Source: VFBF01 sp964530695
Lineage (GTDB): Bacteria > Pseudomonadota > Alphaproteobacteria > Caulobacterales > Aquidulcibacteraceae
Reading direction: 5' to 3'
NCBI GenBank assembly: GCA_964530695.1
Contig: CAZGYQ010000079.1
Span: 1 to 16,849, forward strand
Length of the DNA stretch: 16,849 bases
Both the position numbers and the translations under genes were made by a program. The notes under the pieces are model-generated. The model did no database searches, was not told the origin of the DNA, and saw only the letters and a list, made by a program, of their open reading frames with translations. Position 1 is the first letter of the stretch, and every line of letters starts with the position of its first letter. Below, one piece after another: positions 7,216 to 14,520 of the stretch.

Positions 7216-8922
7216 GGACACCGGCCTCTCGCGAATGCGCGTGTCGGCGACAACTTTGCCTTTTGGCTTTATGACGGCATTGTCGCGTATATCGGCCCAT
7301 TCACCAATCTCCGCGCCATCCCCTATCGTGACGTTACGACCGATCCTGGTACAGGCGCCAATCCGCACATTGGCGCCGATCCTCGTTTCGGCGCCGATGA
7401 ACACCTCGTCGTCGATCTTGCTGGCATCGCCAACCTTGCATTCCCATTGAATGCGGGTGGAATGGCCGATCTCGACGCGTTCCCCGAGCACCGACTTAAC
7501 ATCCACGATTGAGCCATCACCGATAACGCAATCTGCCCCGATGTTCGCGGAGTTGCCGACGCGGCTGTCGGTACCGACCTTGGCGCGTTCTCCGACGACC
7601 GCCGACTCCTCGACCCTCGCGCCGGTTGCGATCGAGGCGCCGGCAAGCACTGCGGCGCTCATGCCAAGATAGGAGCTGTGTCCGATGTCCGCGCCAGCGC
7701 CAATCCAGCAATGCTGACCAATGTAGCCACCGAAAGAATAGTATCCCCCGCCGACCGTCGCACCGTCCGCGATCGTGCAGTAGGCGCCTATGTGGGAAAA
7801 GCTGATGTTGACGTCGTCGCCGATACAAACGCCTTCGCCGATGAGGCTGAAACTTATTCGCGACCGAGCGCCGATGAGCATGCCGGAGCCGAGCGAGCAC
7901 CGGGCGCCAACGCGAGCCTCGTCCAGCACGACAGACTTGTGGCCGATGGTGACGAGCGGCGCGATCGTGGCGGTAGCTGCTACGTGAACGCTTGCGTGAA
8001 GCAGGGAAGCCTCGCAGACGATTCCGCCTTCCGAGCGATCTGCGTTGACGTGGTGTCGATACGTGAACTCTGGATCGGCGGCGTCGGGATCTATTGCCTT
8101 GGGGAGTTTCCCGACAGGTGCATTTTGTTCTGGTCCATACCCCGCCTTGCCGAGACTCGCTGCCCAATGAAGAGATTTCTCCAGACGACTGGCGATTTTG
8201 ACTCCGTCCGCGTTGACGTAGGAATGGGGCTGCAAGACCCCGTGCGGGGTCTGAAATCGTAGGCCTTCCATCCCGGCCTTTTGCGCTTGCTCGATGAGAT
8301 CAGCACTCCAGAACCAGTCCCCCGTGATATTGTCGAAGAATGACGCCGCCTCTCCCACCTCCGATGCATCGATAAAATAGTTGTGGTCCAGTTTGTAGAA
8401 CCACTTGTGGGGACGGGCCGCACTTCCTGTGCTTTCAATGTAGAACGAATTGCGATCTGCGTCATACGCTTCGACTACGCGCGACGGTAACAGCAGATGG
8501 TAATCGTGGGCCTGTTTGCTTCGGCCTGTCGCCACCGATGCGGGCGTAGACTCGAACCCTTGGGGATCGACGGCTACGAGCAACGCATGGAGGCGATCGG
8601 AAACAAGGAACGAGCCATGAAAGTCGTATAGATCGGTTAGACACTGCGGCGAGCCGTGCAGAGTGAAGGTGTTGGGTCCTGCGAGCGGCTTGCGAGGCAG
8701 GCCGTAGAGTAGTCCCGCGTTGGGCTCCGCACCATACACGCCTTCGCGCTGCCGGCGGCTGCGTTCCTGCCATTTAATGCTGACCGGAGGACGGTAGATG
8801 TCCTCGGAGACGATCTGATAGCGCAGATCCGAAGCGCGATCCTCGACCAAAGTCGGCGCGAACGTCCGACGCTCACCTTCCGCGAACGGTTTGGCGAACT
8901 CTTCCGATACGCGCCGCTTCAA
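7189..8922 (-). CDS. Imm11/DUF1629-like region fused to a long left-handed beta-helix
   Basis: The protein has 577 residues from TTG 8922, chosen because GGGAGA ends 6 bases upstream; TTG 8940 would add six residues but has no ribosome site. Residues about 80-230 resemble Imm11 (DUF1629): SFLVSDRLHALL, a strand YHLLLPSRVVEAYD, then FWSADLIEQAQKAGMEGLRF, echoing the family's repeated 'VSxRL...AG..G..F' units. From about 300 to 555 the sequence is hexapeptide repeats ([I/V]G-x4 periodicity), roughly 14 turns of 18 residues, with a looser stretch GGGYYSFGGYIGQHCWIGAG near 390-410. No acyltransferase catalytic domain is recognised. It starts 40 bases after the ahcY stop on the same strand. Base composition is lower than its neighbours (33, 30 and 33 G+C per 60 in rows 7681, 8341 and 8401), which suggests transfer. 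Function unknown. Confidence 0.85.
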   Translation of the reverse strand: MKRRVSEEFAKPFAEGERRTFAPTLVEDRASDLRYQIVSEDIYRPPVSIKWQERSRRQREGVYGAEPNAGLLYGLPRKPLAGPNTFTLHGSPQCLTDLYDFHGSFLVSDRLHALLVAVDPQGFESTPASVATGRSKQAHDYHLLLPSRVVEAYDADRNSFYIESTGSAARPHKWFYKLDHNYFIDASEVGEAASFFDNITGDWFWSADLIEQAQKAGMEGLRFQTPHGVLQPHSYVNADGVKIASRLEKSLHWAASLGKAGYGPEQNAPVGKLPKAIDPDAADPEFTYRHHVNADRSEGGIVCEASLLHASVHVAATATIAPLVTIGHKSVVLDEARVGARCSLGSGMLIGARSRISFSLIGEGVCIGDDVNISFSHIGAYCTIADGATVGGGYYSFGGYIGQHCWIGAGADIGHSSYLGMSAAVLAGASIATGARVEESAVVGERAKVGTDSRVGNSANIGADCVIGDGSIVDVKSVLGERVEIGHSTRIQWECKVGDASKIDDEVFIGAETRIGANVRIGACTRIGRNVTIGDGAEIGEWADIRDNAVIKPKGKVVADTRIRERPVSKKAPKSES

Positions 8923-8962
8923 TGGTCGTCTCCCGCGCAATTCACGCGATGGCGTGCGCCCA

Positions 8963-10375
8963 TCAATACCGGTAATGATCCGGCTTGAACGGCCCCTGCG
9001 GTGGGACGCCGAGATAGTCGCTCTGGTCGGGGCGCAGCTTCGTCAGCGTGGCGCCGACCTTCGAGAGGTGCAGCAGCGCGACTTTTTCATCGAGATGCTT
9101 CGGCAGCGTGTAGACCTGACGCTCGTACTTCGCGTGGTTGTTCCAGAGTTCGATCTGCGCGAGCGTCTGGTTCGTGAACGAGGCGCTCATCACGAAGCTC
9201 GGGTGGCCCATGGCGTTGCCGAGGTTCACGAGGCGGCCTTCTGACAGAAGGATGATGCGCTTGCCGTCGGCCATCTCGATCTCGTCGACCTGCGGCTTGA
9301 TGTTCGACCATTTGTAGTTCTTCAGCGCCGCCACCTGGATCTCGTTGTCGAAGTGGCCGATGTTGCAGATGATCGCGCGATCCTTCATCGCGCGCATGTG
9401 GTCGATCGTGATCACGTCCTTGTTGCCGGTGGCGGTGCAGAAGATGTCGGCGCGCGGCGCGGCCTCTTCCATCGTCACCACTTCATAGCCTTCCATCGCC
9501 GCCTGCAGCGCGCAGATCGGATCGATTTCGGAGACGAGCACGCGGCAGCCGGCCTGGCGCAGCGACGCCGCCGAGCCCTTGCCCACGTCGCCGTAGCCCG
9601 CGACCATCGCCACCTTGCCGGACATCATCACATCGGTGCCGCGACGGATGCCGTCGACGAGCGATTCACGGCAGCCGTAGAGGTTGTCGAATTTCGACTT
9701 CGTCACGCTGTCGTTCACGTTGATCGCCGGGAAGAGCAGCTTGCCTTCCTTGGCCATGATGTAGAGGCGGTGGACGCCCGTGGTGGTCTCTTCCGACACG
9801 CCCTTGATGGCGCCCGCGAGACCCGCGAAATAGCCCTTCGGCTTTTCGGCGAGCTTCTTCTTCAGGAGCGCGAAGAACACTTCCTCTTCTTCAGAGCCCG
9901 GCTTGTCGAGGAACGCGGTGTCGCCGTTCTCGGCGCGCAGGCCCAGGTGCACGTACATCGTCGCGTCGCCGCCGTCGTCGAGGATCATGTTCGGTGTTCC
10001 ACCGCCATGCCAGTCAAAGAGACGCGCGGTGTAGTCCCAGTAGTCGGTGAGGCTCTCGCCCTTCCACGCGAAGACCGGGATGCCGGCGGCGGCGATTGCT
10101 GCGGCGGCGTGGTCCTGCGTCGAGTAGATGTTGCACGAGACCCAGCGGATGTCGGCGCCGAGGTGCTTCAGCGTCTCGATGAGCACGGCCGTTTGAATCG
10201 TCATGTGCAGGGAGCCGGCGATGCGCGCGCCCTTCAGCGGTTGCGATGCGTCGTATTCGGCGCGGGTGGCCATGAGGCCCGGCATTTCGCTTTCCGCGAG
10301 GCTGATTTCCTTGCGGCCGAACTCAGCGAGCGAGAGGTCGCGGACAACGTGATTGGGGCCTTCGGCGAGGGACAT
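8963..10375 (-). CDS. ahcY: Adenosylhomocysteinase (S-adenosylhomocysteine hydrolase)
   Basis: This cytosolic NAD-dependent enzyme reversibly splits S-adenosylhomocysteine into adenosine and homocysteine, which relieves product inhibition of methyltransferases and feeds the methionine cycle. The 470-residue length fits the bacterial form that carries an insert compared with about 430 residues in animals. Visible signatures are SLHMTIQTAVLIETL near 55-70, DDGGDATMYVH near 133-143, the Rossmann motif GYGDVGKGSA near 260, and the C-terminal KPDHYRY, whose Lys and Tyr reach the neighbouring subunit's NAD in known structures. The ATG at 10375 has AGGAG 6 bases upstream. A perfect AT-rich palindrome at 10433-10452 is the likely control site. 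The beta-helix gene follows 40 bases after the stop. No SAH riboswitch was recognised in the leader. Confidence 0.98.
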   Translation of the reverse strand: MSLAEGPNHVVRDLSLAEFGRKEISLAESEMPGLMATRAEYDASQPLKGARIAGSLHMTIQTAVLIETLKHLGADIRWVSCNIYSTQDHAAAAIAAAGIPVFAWKGESLTDYWDYTARLFDWHGGGTPNMILDDGGDATMYVHLGLRAENGDTAFLDKPGSEEEEVFFALLKKKLAEKPKGYFAGLAGAIKGVSEETTTGVHRLYIMAKEGKLLFPAINVNDSVTKSKFDNLYGCRESLVDGIRRGTDVMMSGKVAMVAGYGDVGKGSAASLRQAGCRVLVSEIDPICALQAAMEGYEVVTMEEAAPRADIFCTATGNKDVITIDHMRAMKDRAIICNIGHFDNEIQVAALKNYKWSNIKPQVDEIEMADGKRIILLSEGRLVNLGNAMGHPSFVMSASFTNQTLAQIELWNNHAKYERQVYTLPKHLDEKVALLHLSKVGATLTKLRPDQSDYLGVPPQGPFKPDHYRY

Positions 10376-10432
10376 CTGGATCTCCTGATATGGGCGAGCG
10401 TCTAGCAGGCTCCGCCCGGCCGGGCAATAAAG

Positions 10433-10452
10433 ATATAAAGAAGTCTTTATAT
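10433..10452. promoter_or_regulatory. Perfect 20-bp palindromic operator upstream of ahcY
   Basis: ATATAAAGA (10433-10441) and TCTTTATAT (10444-10452) are exact complements around a 2-base centre, 57 bases before the ahcY ATG. It is a marked AT-rich island in GC-rich DNA and includes TATAAA, a possible -10 element for ahcY. Form and place fit the operator of a small winged-helix repressor. In Proteobacteria the ArsR-family SahR controls ahcY and other methyl-cycle genes in response to SAH. The assignment to such a regulator is inference, and no regulator gene is in the window. Confidence 0.65.
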
Positions 10453-10479
10453 GATTTTGCGGTTTCGTCAGATGCCGCC

Positions 10480-10773
10480 CTAGATTCCACCGGGCCCCGC
10501 TTCCGGGTCAGGCCCGGAATGGCGGATCTTAAGGGCGATGATCGACGCGCTGAGGATCGCGGACACGGCGTTCCAGAACATGATGGCCGGCGAGCCCGCC
10601 AGATAGCCATAGGCGCCCCAGAGCGCCGCCCCGACGAGGGCCAGGAGGTAGGTCGCCAGCGAGATGTCGCGCGCCGAGTGCGTGCGCAGGATCTTCAGAC
10701 CCTGCGGCGCGGCCGCAAACGTCCCGAACAGGCCGGCGACAAAGCCGAGACCCTCGATGGCGTCGAACTGCAT
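10480..10773 (-). CDS. SemiSWEET family (PQ-loop) sugar transporter
   Basis: This 97-residue inner-membrane protein has three predicted helices: about 8-26, 38-58 and 64-82. The PQ-loop proline-glutamine is at 23-24 (AAPQGLKILRT), followed by SARDISLATYLL and a helix with a conserved Asn (FWNAVSAIL), the hallmarks of bacterial SemiSWEETs, which dimerise to pass sugars. The ATG at 10773 has AGGGGA about 7 bases upstream. The C-terminal tail after residue 84 (SGPDPEAGPGGI) is not family-like and is encoded by a perfect DNA dyad (TTCCGGG 10501-10507, CCCGGAA 10513-10519). The gene starts 32 bases after the tRNA terminator, so its promoter must overlap that terminator or it depends on read-through. 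Confidence 0.88.
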   Translation of the reverse strand: MQFDAIEGLGFVAGLFGTFAAAPQGLKILRTHSARDISLATYLLALVGAALWGAYGYLAGSPAIMFWNAVSAILSASIIALKIRHSGPDPEAGPGGI

Positions 10774-10805
10774 GTGCGATCCCCTGCCGTTTCGGCCGTG
10801 AAGAC

Positions 10806-10837
10806 AAAAAACCCCGACGGTGACCCGCCGGGGTTTT
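10806..10837 (-). terminator. Rho-independent terminator after the initiator tRNA
   Basis: CCCC-G-x-CGG (10812-10820) pairs with CCG-x-C-GGGG (10825-10833) around a TGAC loop with one mismatch, extended by four A-T pairs. On the minus strand the hairpin is followed by six T residues (complement of 10806-10811). It lies 25 bases after the tRNA 3' end. The plus-strand T4 run is weaker. Confidence 0.85.
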
Positions 10838-10862
10838 CGCTGACGCCTCGGTACGGCGCCGT

Positions 10863-10939
<77 letters not shown>

Positions 10940-10975
10940 GCAAATTCCTGCGGATGCATCCGCCGGAAGGCGGCG

Positions 10976-11004
10976 CTTATGGGCGTTCCCGCCTCACCCG
11001 TCAA
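10976..11004 (-). promoter_or_regulatory. Promoter of the initiator tRNA gene
   Basis: On the minus strand TTGACG (-35, complement of 10999-11004) and CATAAG (-10, complement of 10976-10981) are exactly 17 bases apart. The predicted start leaves a leader of about 30 bases before the tRNA. The leader holds a 14-bp perfect palindrome (10950-10963) and a small overlapping hairpin (CGCC 10961-10964, GGCG 10969-10972), possibly used in 5' processing. Confidence 0.75.
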
Positions 11005-11038
11005 TCCCCCTTCGTGCGCGGGAAAAACCATGCACAGC

Positions 11039-11072
11039 AAAAGAAAAACGGCGGCGCCCGAAAGCGCCGCCG
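11039..11072 (-). terminator. Rho-independent terminator of the TonB-dependent receptor gene
   Basis: A perfect 9-bp GC stem (11049-11057 with 11064-11072) encloses a 6-base loop. On the minus strand it is followed by TTTTT-C-TTTT. It lies 28 bases after the receptor stop codon. Confidence 0.92.
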
Positions 11073-11100
11073 CCCTTCATTTCGCCACTGGCGACCGGAA

Positions 11101-14100
11101 CTAGAACCGGCGCTGGACTTCGATGAATCCGCGACGGCCGCGGATGTCGTAGGCGCCAGTCGTGACCGTGCCGATCCGCGCGAACGCCGAGGCGGTCGAG
11201 ATCGCCGGGGGTTGTTCGTCGAAGATGTCCTGCACGCCGGCGATGAACGTCCAGTCGTTGCTGCGGTAACGGATCGATGCGTCATGCACCGCCGTGAACT
11301 CTGTGTACTGCTTGTAGTACGCAGACAGCCCGGACGAACGGTAGCCGAACACGTCGCCGCCGAAGTCCTCGGTGTTGGACGCCTTGCCGATCATGTCGAC
11401 GTTCCAGAAGTAGGTGAAGTCACCCTTGTCGAAGCGCAGGTCGAGGTTTGCGGTGAAGTCGGGATCGATGACCTCGCCGTTGAAGTCCTCGGGTGCAGCG
11501 CCCGTGCGGAAGGTGATTTCGTCGTCAAACGTCCAGGTGGTCTGGAGGTCCGCCGTGAAGCGACCGAACGAGAACTCCTTCTGGTACCGCACGGTCATGT
11601 CGAGACCCGTCGTGTACTGCTTGTTCAGGTTCACGTACGCGTTGCTGACCGTGTTGATCACCCCCGGCGTCGTGCTGGTGCCGGGGTGACGCGTGAACAG
11701 CGAGCAGAACGGGTTGGCCGGGTACGCCGGGTCGTTCAAGCAGGCGCCGATGATGTTTCCGGCGCCGAACTGTGCGACCTGATCGTTGACCGTGATCTTG
11801 AAGTAATCCAACGCGATGGAGAGGTTGACGAAGCTCGGCGTCCAGATGAAGCCGACCGTCTGCGCATCCGAGGTTTCTGCGTCGAGAACCCCCACGCCGC
11901 CGCCGCCCGTGAACACGGTCGCCGAAGATCCGCCCGTCAGCGTTCCGTTCGGAATGCCGAGCGCCGTCGTGATCGCATCGCAGTTGGCCTGAACGATCGG
12001 TCCTTGAGCGCCGTAGTTGACCGCTTGGCAAGGGTCGATGGAGGTCTGCCCGAGGAAACCCGACTGGTTGGCGAGGAACATCTCGAACAGCGCCGGGGCG
12101 CGGAACGAGGTGCCCGTCGTCGCACGGACGCGATACTCAGGGGTGATCTGCCAGTTGACGCCCAGTTTGTGGGTGCTGTCGTCACCGTAGGAGTCATAAT
12201 CCGTGTAACGATAGGAACCGTTCACGGTCAGGGACTCCGCGAGACGCCATCCGCGCAGCAGCGGGACTTCGCCTTCCGCGAACCACTCCTGGACGGTGTC
12301 GCTGCCGGCCGTGCGGCCAGCGGTCGTCGAGCCCCAGTAATTGCTGTTGCGGGCGTTGAACCCGGGCGTGTCGTCGATCTCTTCCTTGCGGTATTCCGCG
12401 CCGACAGCGATGCCGACCGGGCCCGCCGGAAGTTCGAACAGATCTCCCGAGACGCTGCCCTGGAAAAGGGTTTGCGTGTACTCGGTGGTGCCGGTTTCGT
12501 GGCCGAACAGGAAGGCCGTCTCCGCCGCCGAGTAGTTGCCCGTCAGGATCGTGTTCGGGTTGAACCAGTTCACTCCGTTGGCCGGAAGCGCTGAGCACTG
12601 GCCGCCAGAAATCGTGATCAGCGCCTGGTTGCACCCGGTGGAGCCGATCGTGGCGTTGACGCGATCATTGTAGACGAACAGACCGGTGTATTCCGCGTCC
12701 GACTTTCCGTACTGGCCGTAGATGTCGTAGTTCCAGCCCTCAAGGAAGGTTTCGCCGCGGATGCCGGCGACGGCCCGGAAGTAGTCGACCTGCTGGTCCT
12801 GATCGGTGGTGATCGTCACGATGCTACGCGACGTGACCCCGAACGGGTTGTTCGGGTTTGCGGCGGAGACGTTCGGGAAGATCTGACGCAGGCTGTCCTG
12901 GCTGGACTTGCGCTGGTTGTAGAGAAATTCGCCGTAGACTTCCTGGTGCGCAGTGATGTCAAAGGCGCCATCCGCATAGAAGCTGAGACGTTCCGACGGC
13001 GAGATGGCGTTCCGGGTGCCGTAGACCGACGGGTTGAACGGAACCGCCGCCGTGGTGGCGCGCCAGGCGGCTTCAATGGCGGTCCGTTGCGTGGCCGTCA
13101 GGCTGCTCGTGGCGAGTGTCGTGCTCAGGGGCAGACCGTAAAGGTTGTTTGCAACCTGTCCGACGGTGAGGCCCACGCGACGCCATCCGGCGAGGTCGAG
13201 GCCGAGGGCGCCGCCGCCGGCTACTGCGGTTGAATCTGGTGTGAAGCGACCGTTCGTGCCCGGGAAGCTTGAGCCAAGACGGTCAGCGACCTGGCTGAGC
13301 AGGTTGAAGCACTTCGGTTGGCCGCCTTCCAGGATGTCGATGCGCGCGCCCGAAGTTGGGTTGAAGACGTAGTCCTCGGCGCAGGCGAGGTAGTCCCGGT
13401 CGCCCCAATTCAGGGCTTCGATGCGGGTGTAGTCGAAGGCCAGCATGAAGTGGCCCTTGTCGAACGTGTTCCCGAAAGAGCCTTCGACATTGTAGCTCTC
13501 GCCACCGCCATCAAACGGCACGTTCAGCGAGCCGCCAACCACGGCGCCATCGAGGTTGGTCCGCGTGATCGCGTTCACAACGCCGGCGACGGCGTCCGAA
13601 CCGTAGATCGAGGACGCGCCATCCTTCAGGATTTCGTAACGGTCGATGACTGAGCCCGGGAGCGTGCTGAGGTCGACGGAGGAGACCGCGCCGCGGGTGC
13701 CCGCCGGATTGAGGCGGCGACCGTTCAGCAGGATCAGAGTGCGGTTGGCGCCGAGGCCGCGAAGCGAAAGCGTCTGCGCGCCGGGGCCGCCGTCCGTGAC
13801 GAAGCCCGTGAACTGGTTGTTGATCTGCTGCGATCCGTTCGCAACAGTCGACGTCTGCAGGACTTCGGCAGGATCGATCAGGCCTTCAAGCGTCGTCGCC
13901 TCGGAGGTGATGATCTGCACGGGCGAAGTCGAGGTGAACTCGTTGCGGCGGATGCGCGAACCGGTGACGACGATGTCTTCCGATGTGGAAGTCGTCGATT
14001 CAGCCGCAGGCGCAGCCTCATCCGGCTTGGGCTCTGTCGACGCTTGCTGCGCCACCGCCGGCGTGGCGACCGACGCCCCGGCCAGCACCGCCAGAATCGC

Positions 14101-14136
14101 GCTCGAGCGCCAGAAACTCTTCTTCTTCGTGTCCAT
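11101..14136 (-). CDS. TonB-dependent outer-membrane receptor
   Basis: The protein has 1011 residues from ATG 14136. This start gives a clean signal peptide (MDTKKKSFWRSS..., cleavage after ATPAVA near residue 29); an upstream in-frame GTG at 14220 would bury it behind 28 residues. A TonB box EDIVVTG is at about 53-59, the plug domain follows (about 65-190, with SLRGLGANRTLILLNGRRL and GSDAVAGVVNAIT), then the 22-strand barrel ending in phenylalanine, as outer-membrane assembly requires. It imports a ligand using TonB energy. Eight cysteines sit in four close pairs in likely extracellular loops (for example ACAED...PKCFN). The subfamily is one often seen beside peptidases in Caulobacterales and sphingomonads. 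It diverges from an S9 peptidase and ends at a strong terminator. The ligand is probably a peptide; this is inference. Confidence 0.95.
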   Translation of the reverse strand: MDTKKKSFWRSSAILAVLAGASVATPAVAQQASTEPKPDEAAPAAESTTSTSEDIVVTGSRIRRNEFTSTSPVQIITSEATTLEGLIDPAEVLQTSTVANGSQQINNQFTGFVTDGGPGAQTLSLRGLGANRTLILLNGRRLNPAGTRGAVSSVDLSTLPGSVIDRYEILKDGASSIYGSDAVAGVVNAITRTNLDGAVVGGSLNVPFDGGGESYNVEGSFGNTFDKGHFMLAFDYTRIEALNWGDRDYLACAEDYVFNPTSGARIDILEGGQPKCFNLLSQVADRLGSSFPGTNGRFTPDSTAVAGGGALGLDLAGWRRVGLTVGQVANNLYGLPLSTTLATSSLTATQRTAIEAAWRATTAAVPFNPSVYGTRNAISPSERLSFYADGAFDITAHQEVYGEFLYNQRKSSQDSLRQIFPNVSAANPNNPFGVTSRSIVTITTDQDQQVDYFRAVAGIRGETFLEGWNYDIYGQYGKSDAEYTGLFVYNDRVNATIGSTGCNQALITISGGQCSALPANGVNWFNPNTILTGNYSAAETAFLFGHETGTTEYTQTLFQGSVSGDLFELPAGPVGIAVGAEYRKEEIDDTPGFNARNSNYWGSTTAGRTAGSDTVQEWFAEGEVPLLRGWRLAESLTVNGSYRYTDYDSYGDDSTHKLGVNWQITPEYRVRATTGTSFRAPALFEMFLANQSGFLGQTSIDPCQAVNYGAQGPIVQANCDAITTALGIPNGTLTGGSSATVFTGGGGVGVLDAETSDAQTVGFIWTPSFVNLSIALDYFKITVNDQVAQFGAGNIIGACLNDPAYPANPFCSLFTRHPGTSTTPGVINTVSNAYVNLNKQYTTGLDMTVRYQKEFSFGRFTADLQTTWTFDDEITFRTGAAPEDFNGEVIDPDFTANLDLRFDKGDFTYFWNVDMIGKASNTEDFGGDVFGYRSSGLSAYYKQYTEFTAVHDASIRYRSNDWTFIAGVQDIFDEQPPAISTASAFARIGTVTTGAYDIRGRRGFIEVQRRF

Positions 14137-14520
14137 GTTCCGAAACCCCGTTTTTTTTGTTCCCGACGGCTGCAGCCGCCGCGCGATGGTCCAGACGGCC
14201 TTTGGGCGCATTCTGGTCACCTTTCCGCCACCTTAGGGCGCGCGTTCACGGCTCCGCAACATATCCCCTACACGAATGTTATGTTTTCGCCGCCGGGTGT
14301 GGCCGGAACACCATAGCGGGACGCAACAGCCCGCATATTGGGCATCGATTGGGTCAGATTGCCTGTTCTCCCGCCTTTCCGGGGGCACATCCGCCAGCCC
14401 TTCCAGATATTGTATCGAACGCAGGATCGACTTGACCTGCCCGGATACATTCGTTTCCTAGGCTCAAGGGGCCTGCACGCGCCCCGCGCGCCCTCCAGGC
14501 GCCCCTGCGGAGAGGAATTC
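14137..14520. other. Divergent intergenic region between receptor and peptidase
   Basis: No gene is supported here; the peptidase frame opens upstream at 14338, but the signal peptide marks 14521 as the start. On the receptor side lie an 8-base T run (14151-14158) and a 12-bp perfect palindrome CGGCTGCAGCCG (14167-14178), both in the receptor leader. AACAT at 14258-14262 faces two tandem ATGTT units (14276-14285), a possible operator. TTGACC at about 14442 could be a -35 for the peptidase, but no good -10 follows. Both promoters must lie in this stretch. Confidence 0.5.

Noticed and set aside
7200..8000. CRISPR-like or DNA tandem repeats
   Set aside because: The periodicity is at the protein level (hexapeptide repeats, 18 residues per turn); the DNA units are not near-identical and there are no spacers.
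9353..10405. Plus-strand open frame of 350 residues over ahcY
   Set aside because: It is antisense to ahcY, His/Arg-rich, and shows no family signature.
10376..10479. SAH riboswitch in the ahcY leader
   Set aside because: Such riboswitches precede ahcY in some Proteobacteria, but I could not find the characteristic pseudoknot arrangement. The AT-rich palindrome is better explained as a protein-binding operator.
14151..14158. Phase-variable homopolymer T8 tract
   Set aside because: Eight identical bases in the receptor leader could in principle slip, but the tract is short and lies outside the coding frame, and there is no evidence for switching.
14137..14220. Upstream extension of the receptor to the GTG at 14220
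   Set aside because: It would place 28 residues before a clean signal peptide that starts at ATG 14136.
14338..14520. Upstream extension of the peptidase to 14338
   Set aside because: The added 61 residues have no ribosome site and would hide a good signal peptide; ATG 14521 has GGAGAGGA directly upstream.
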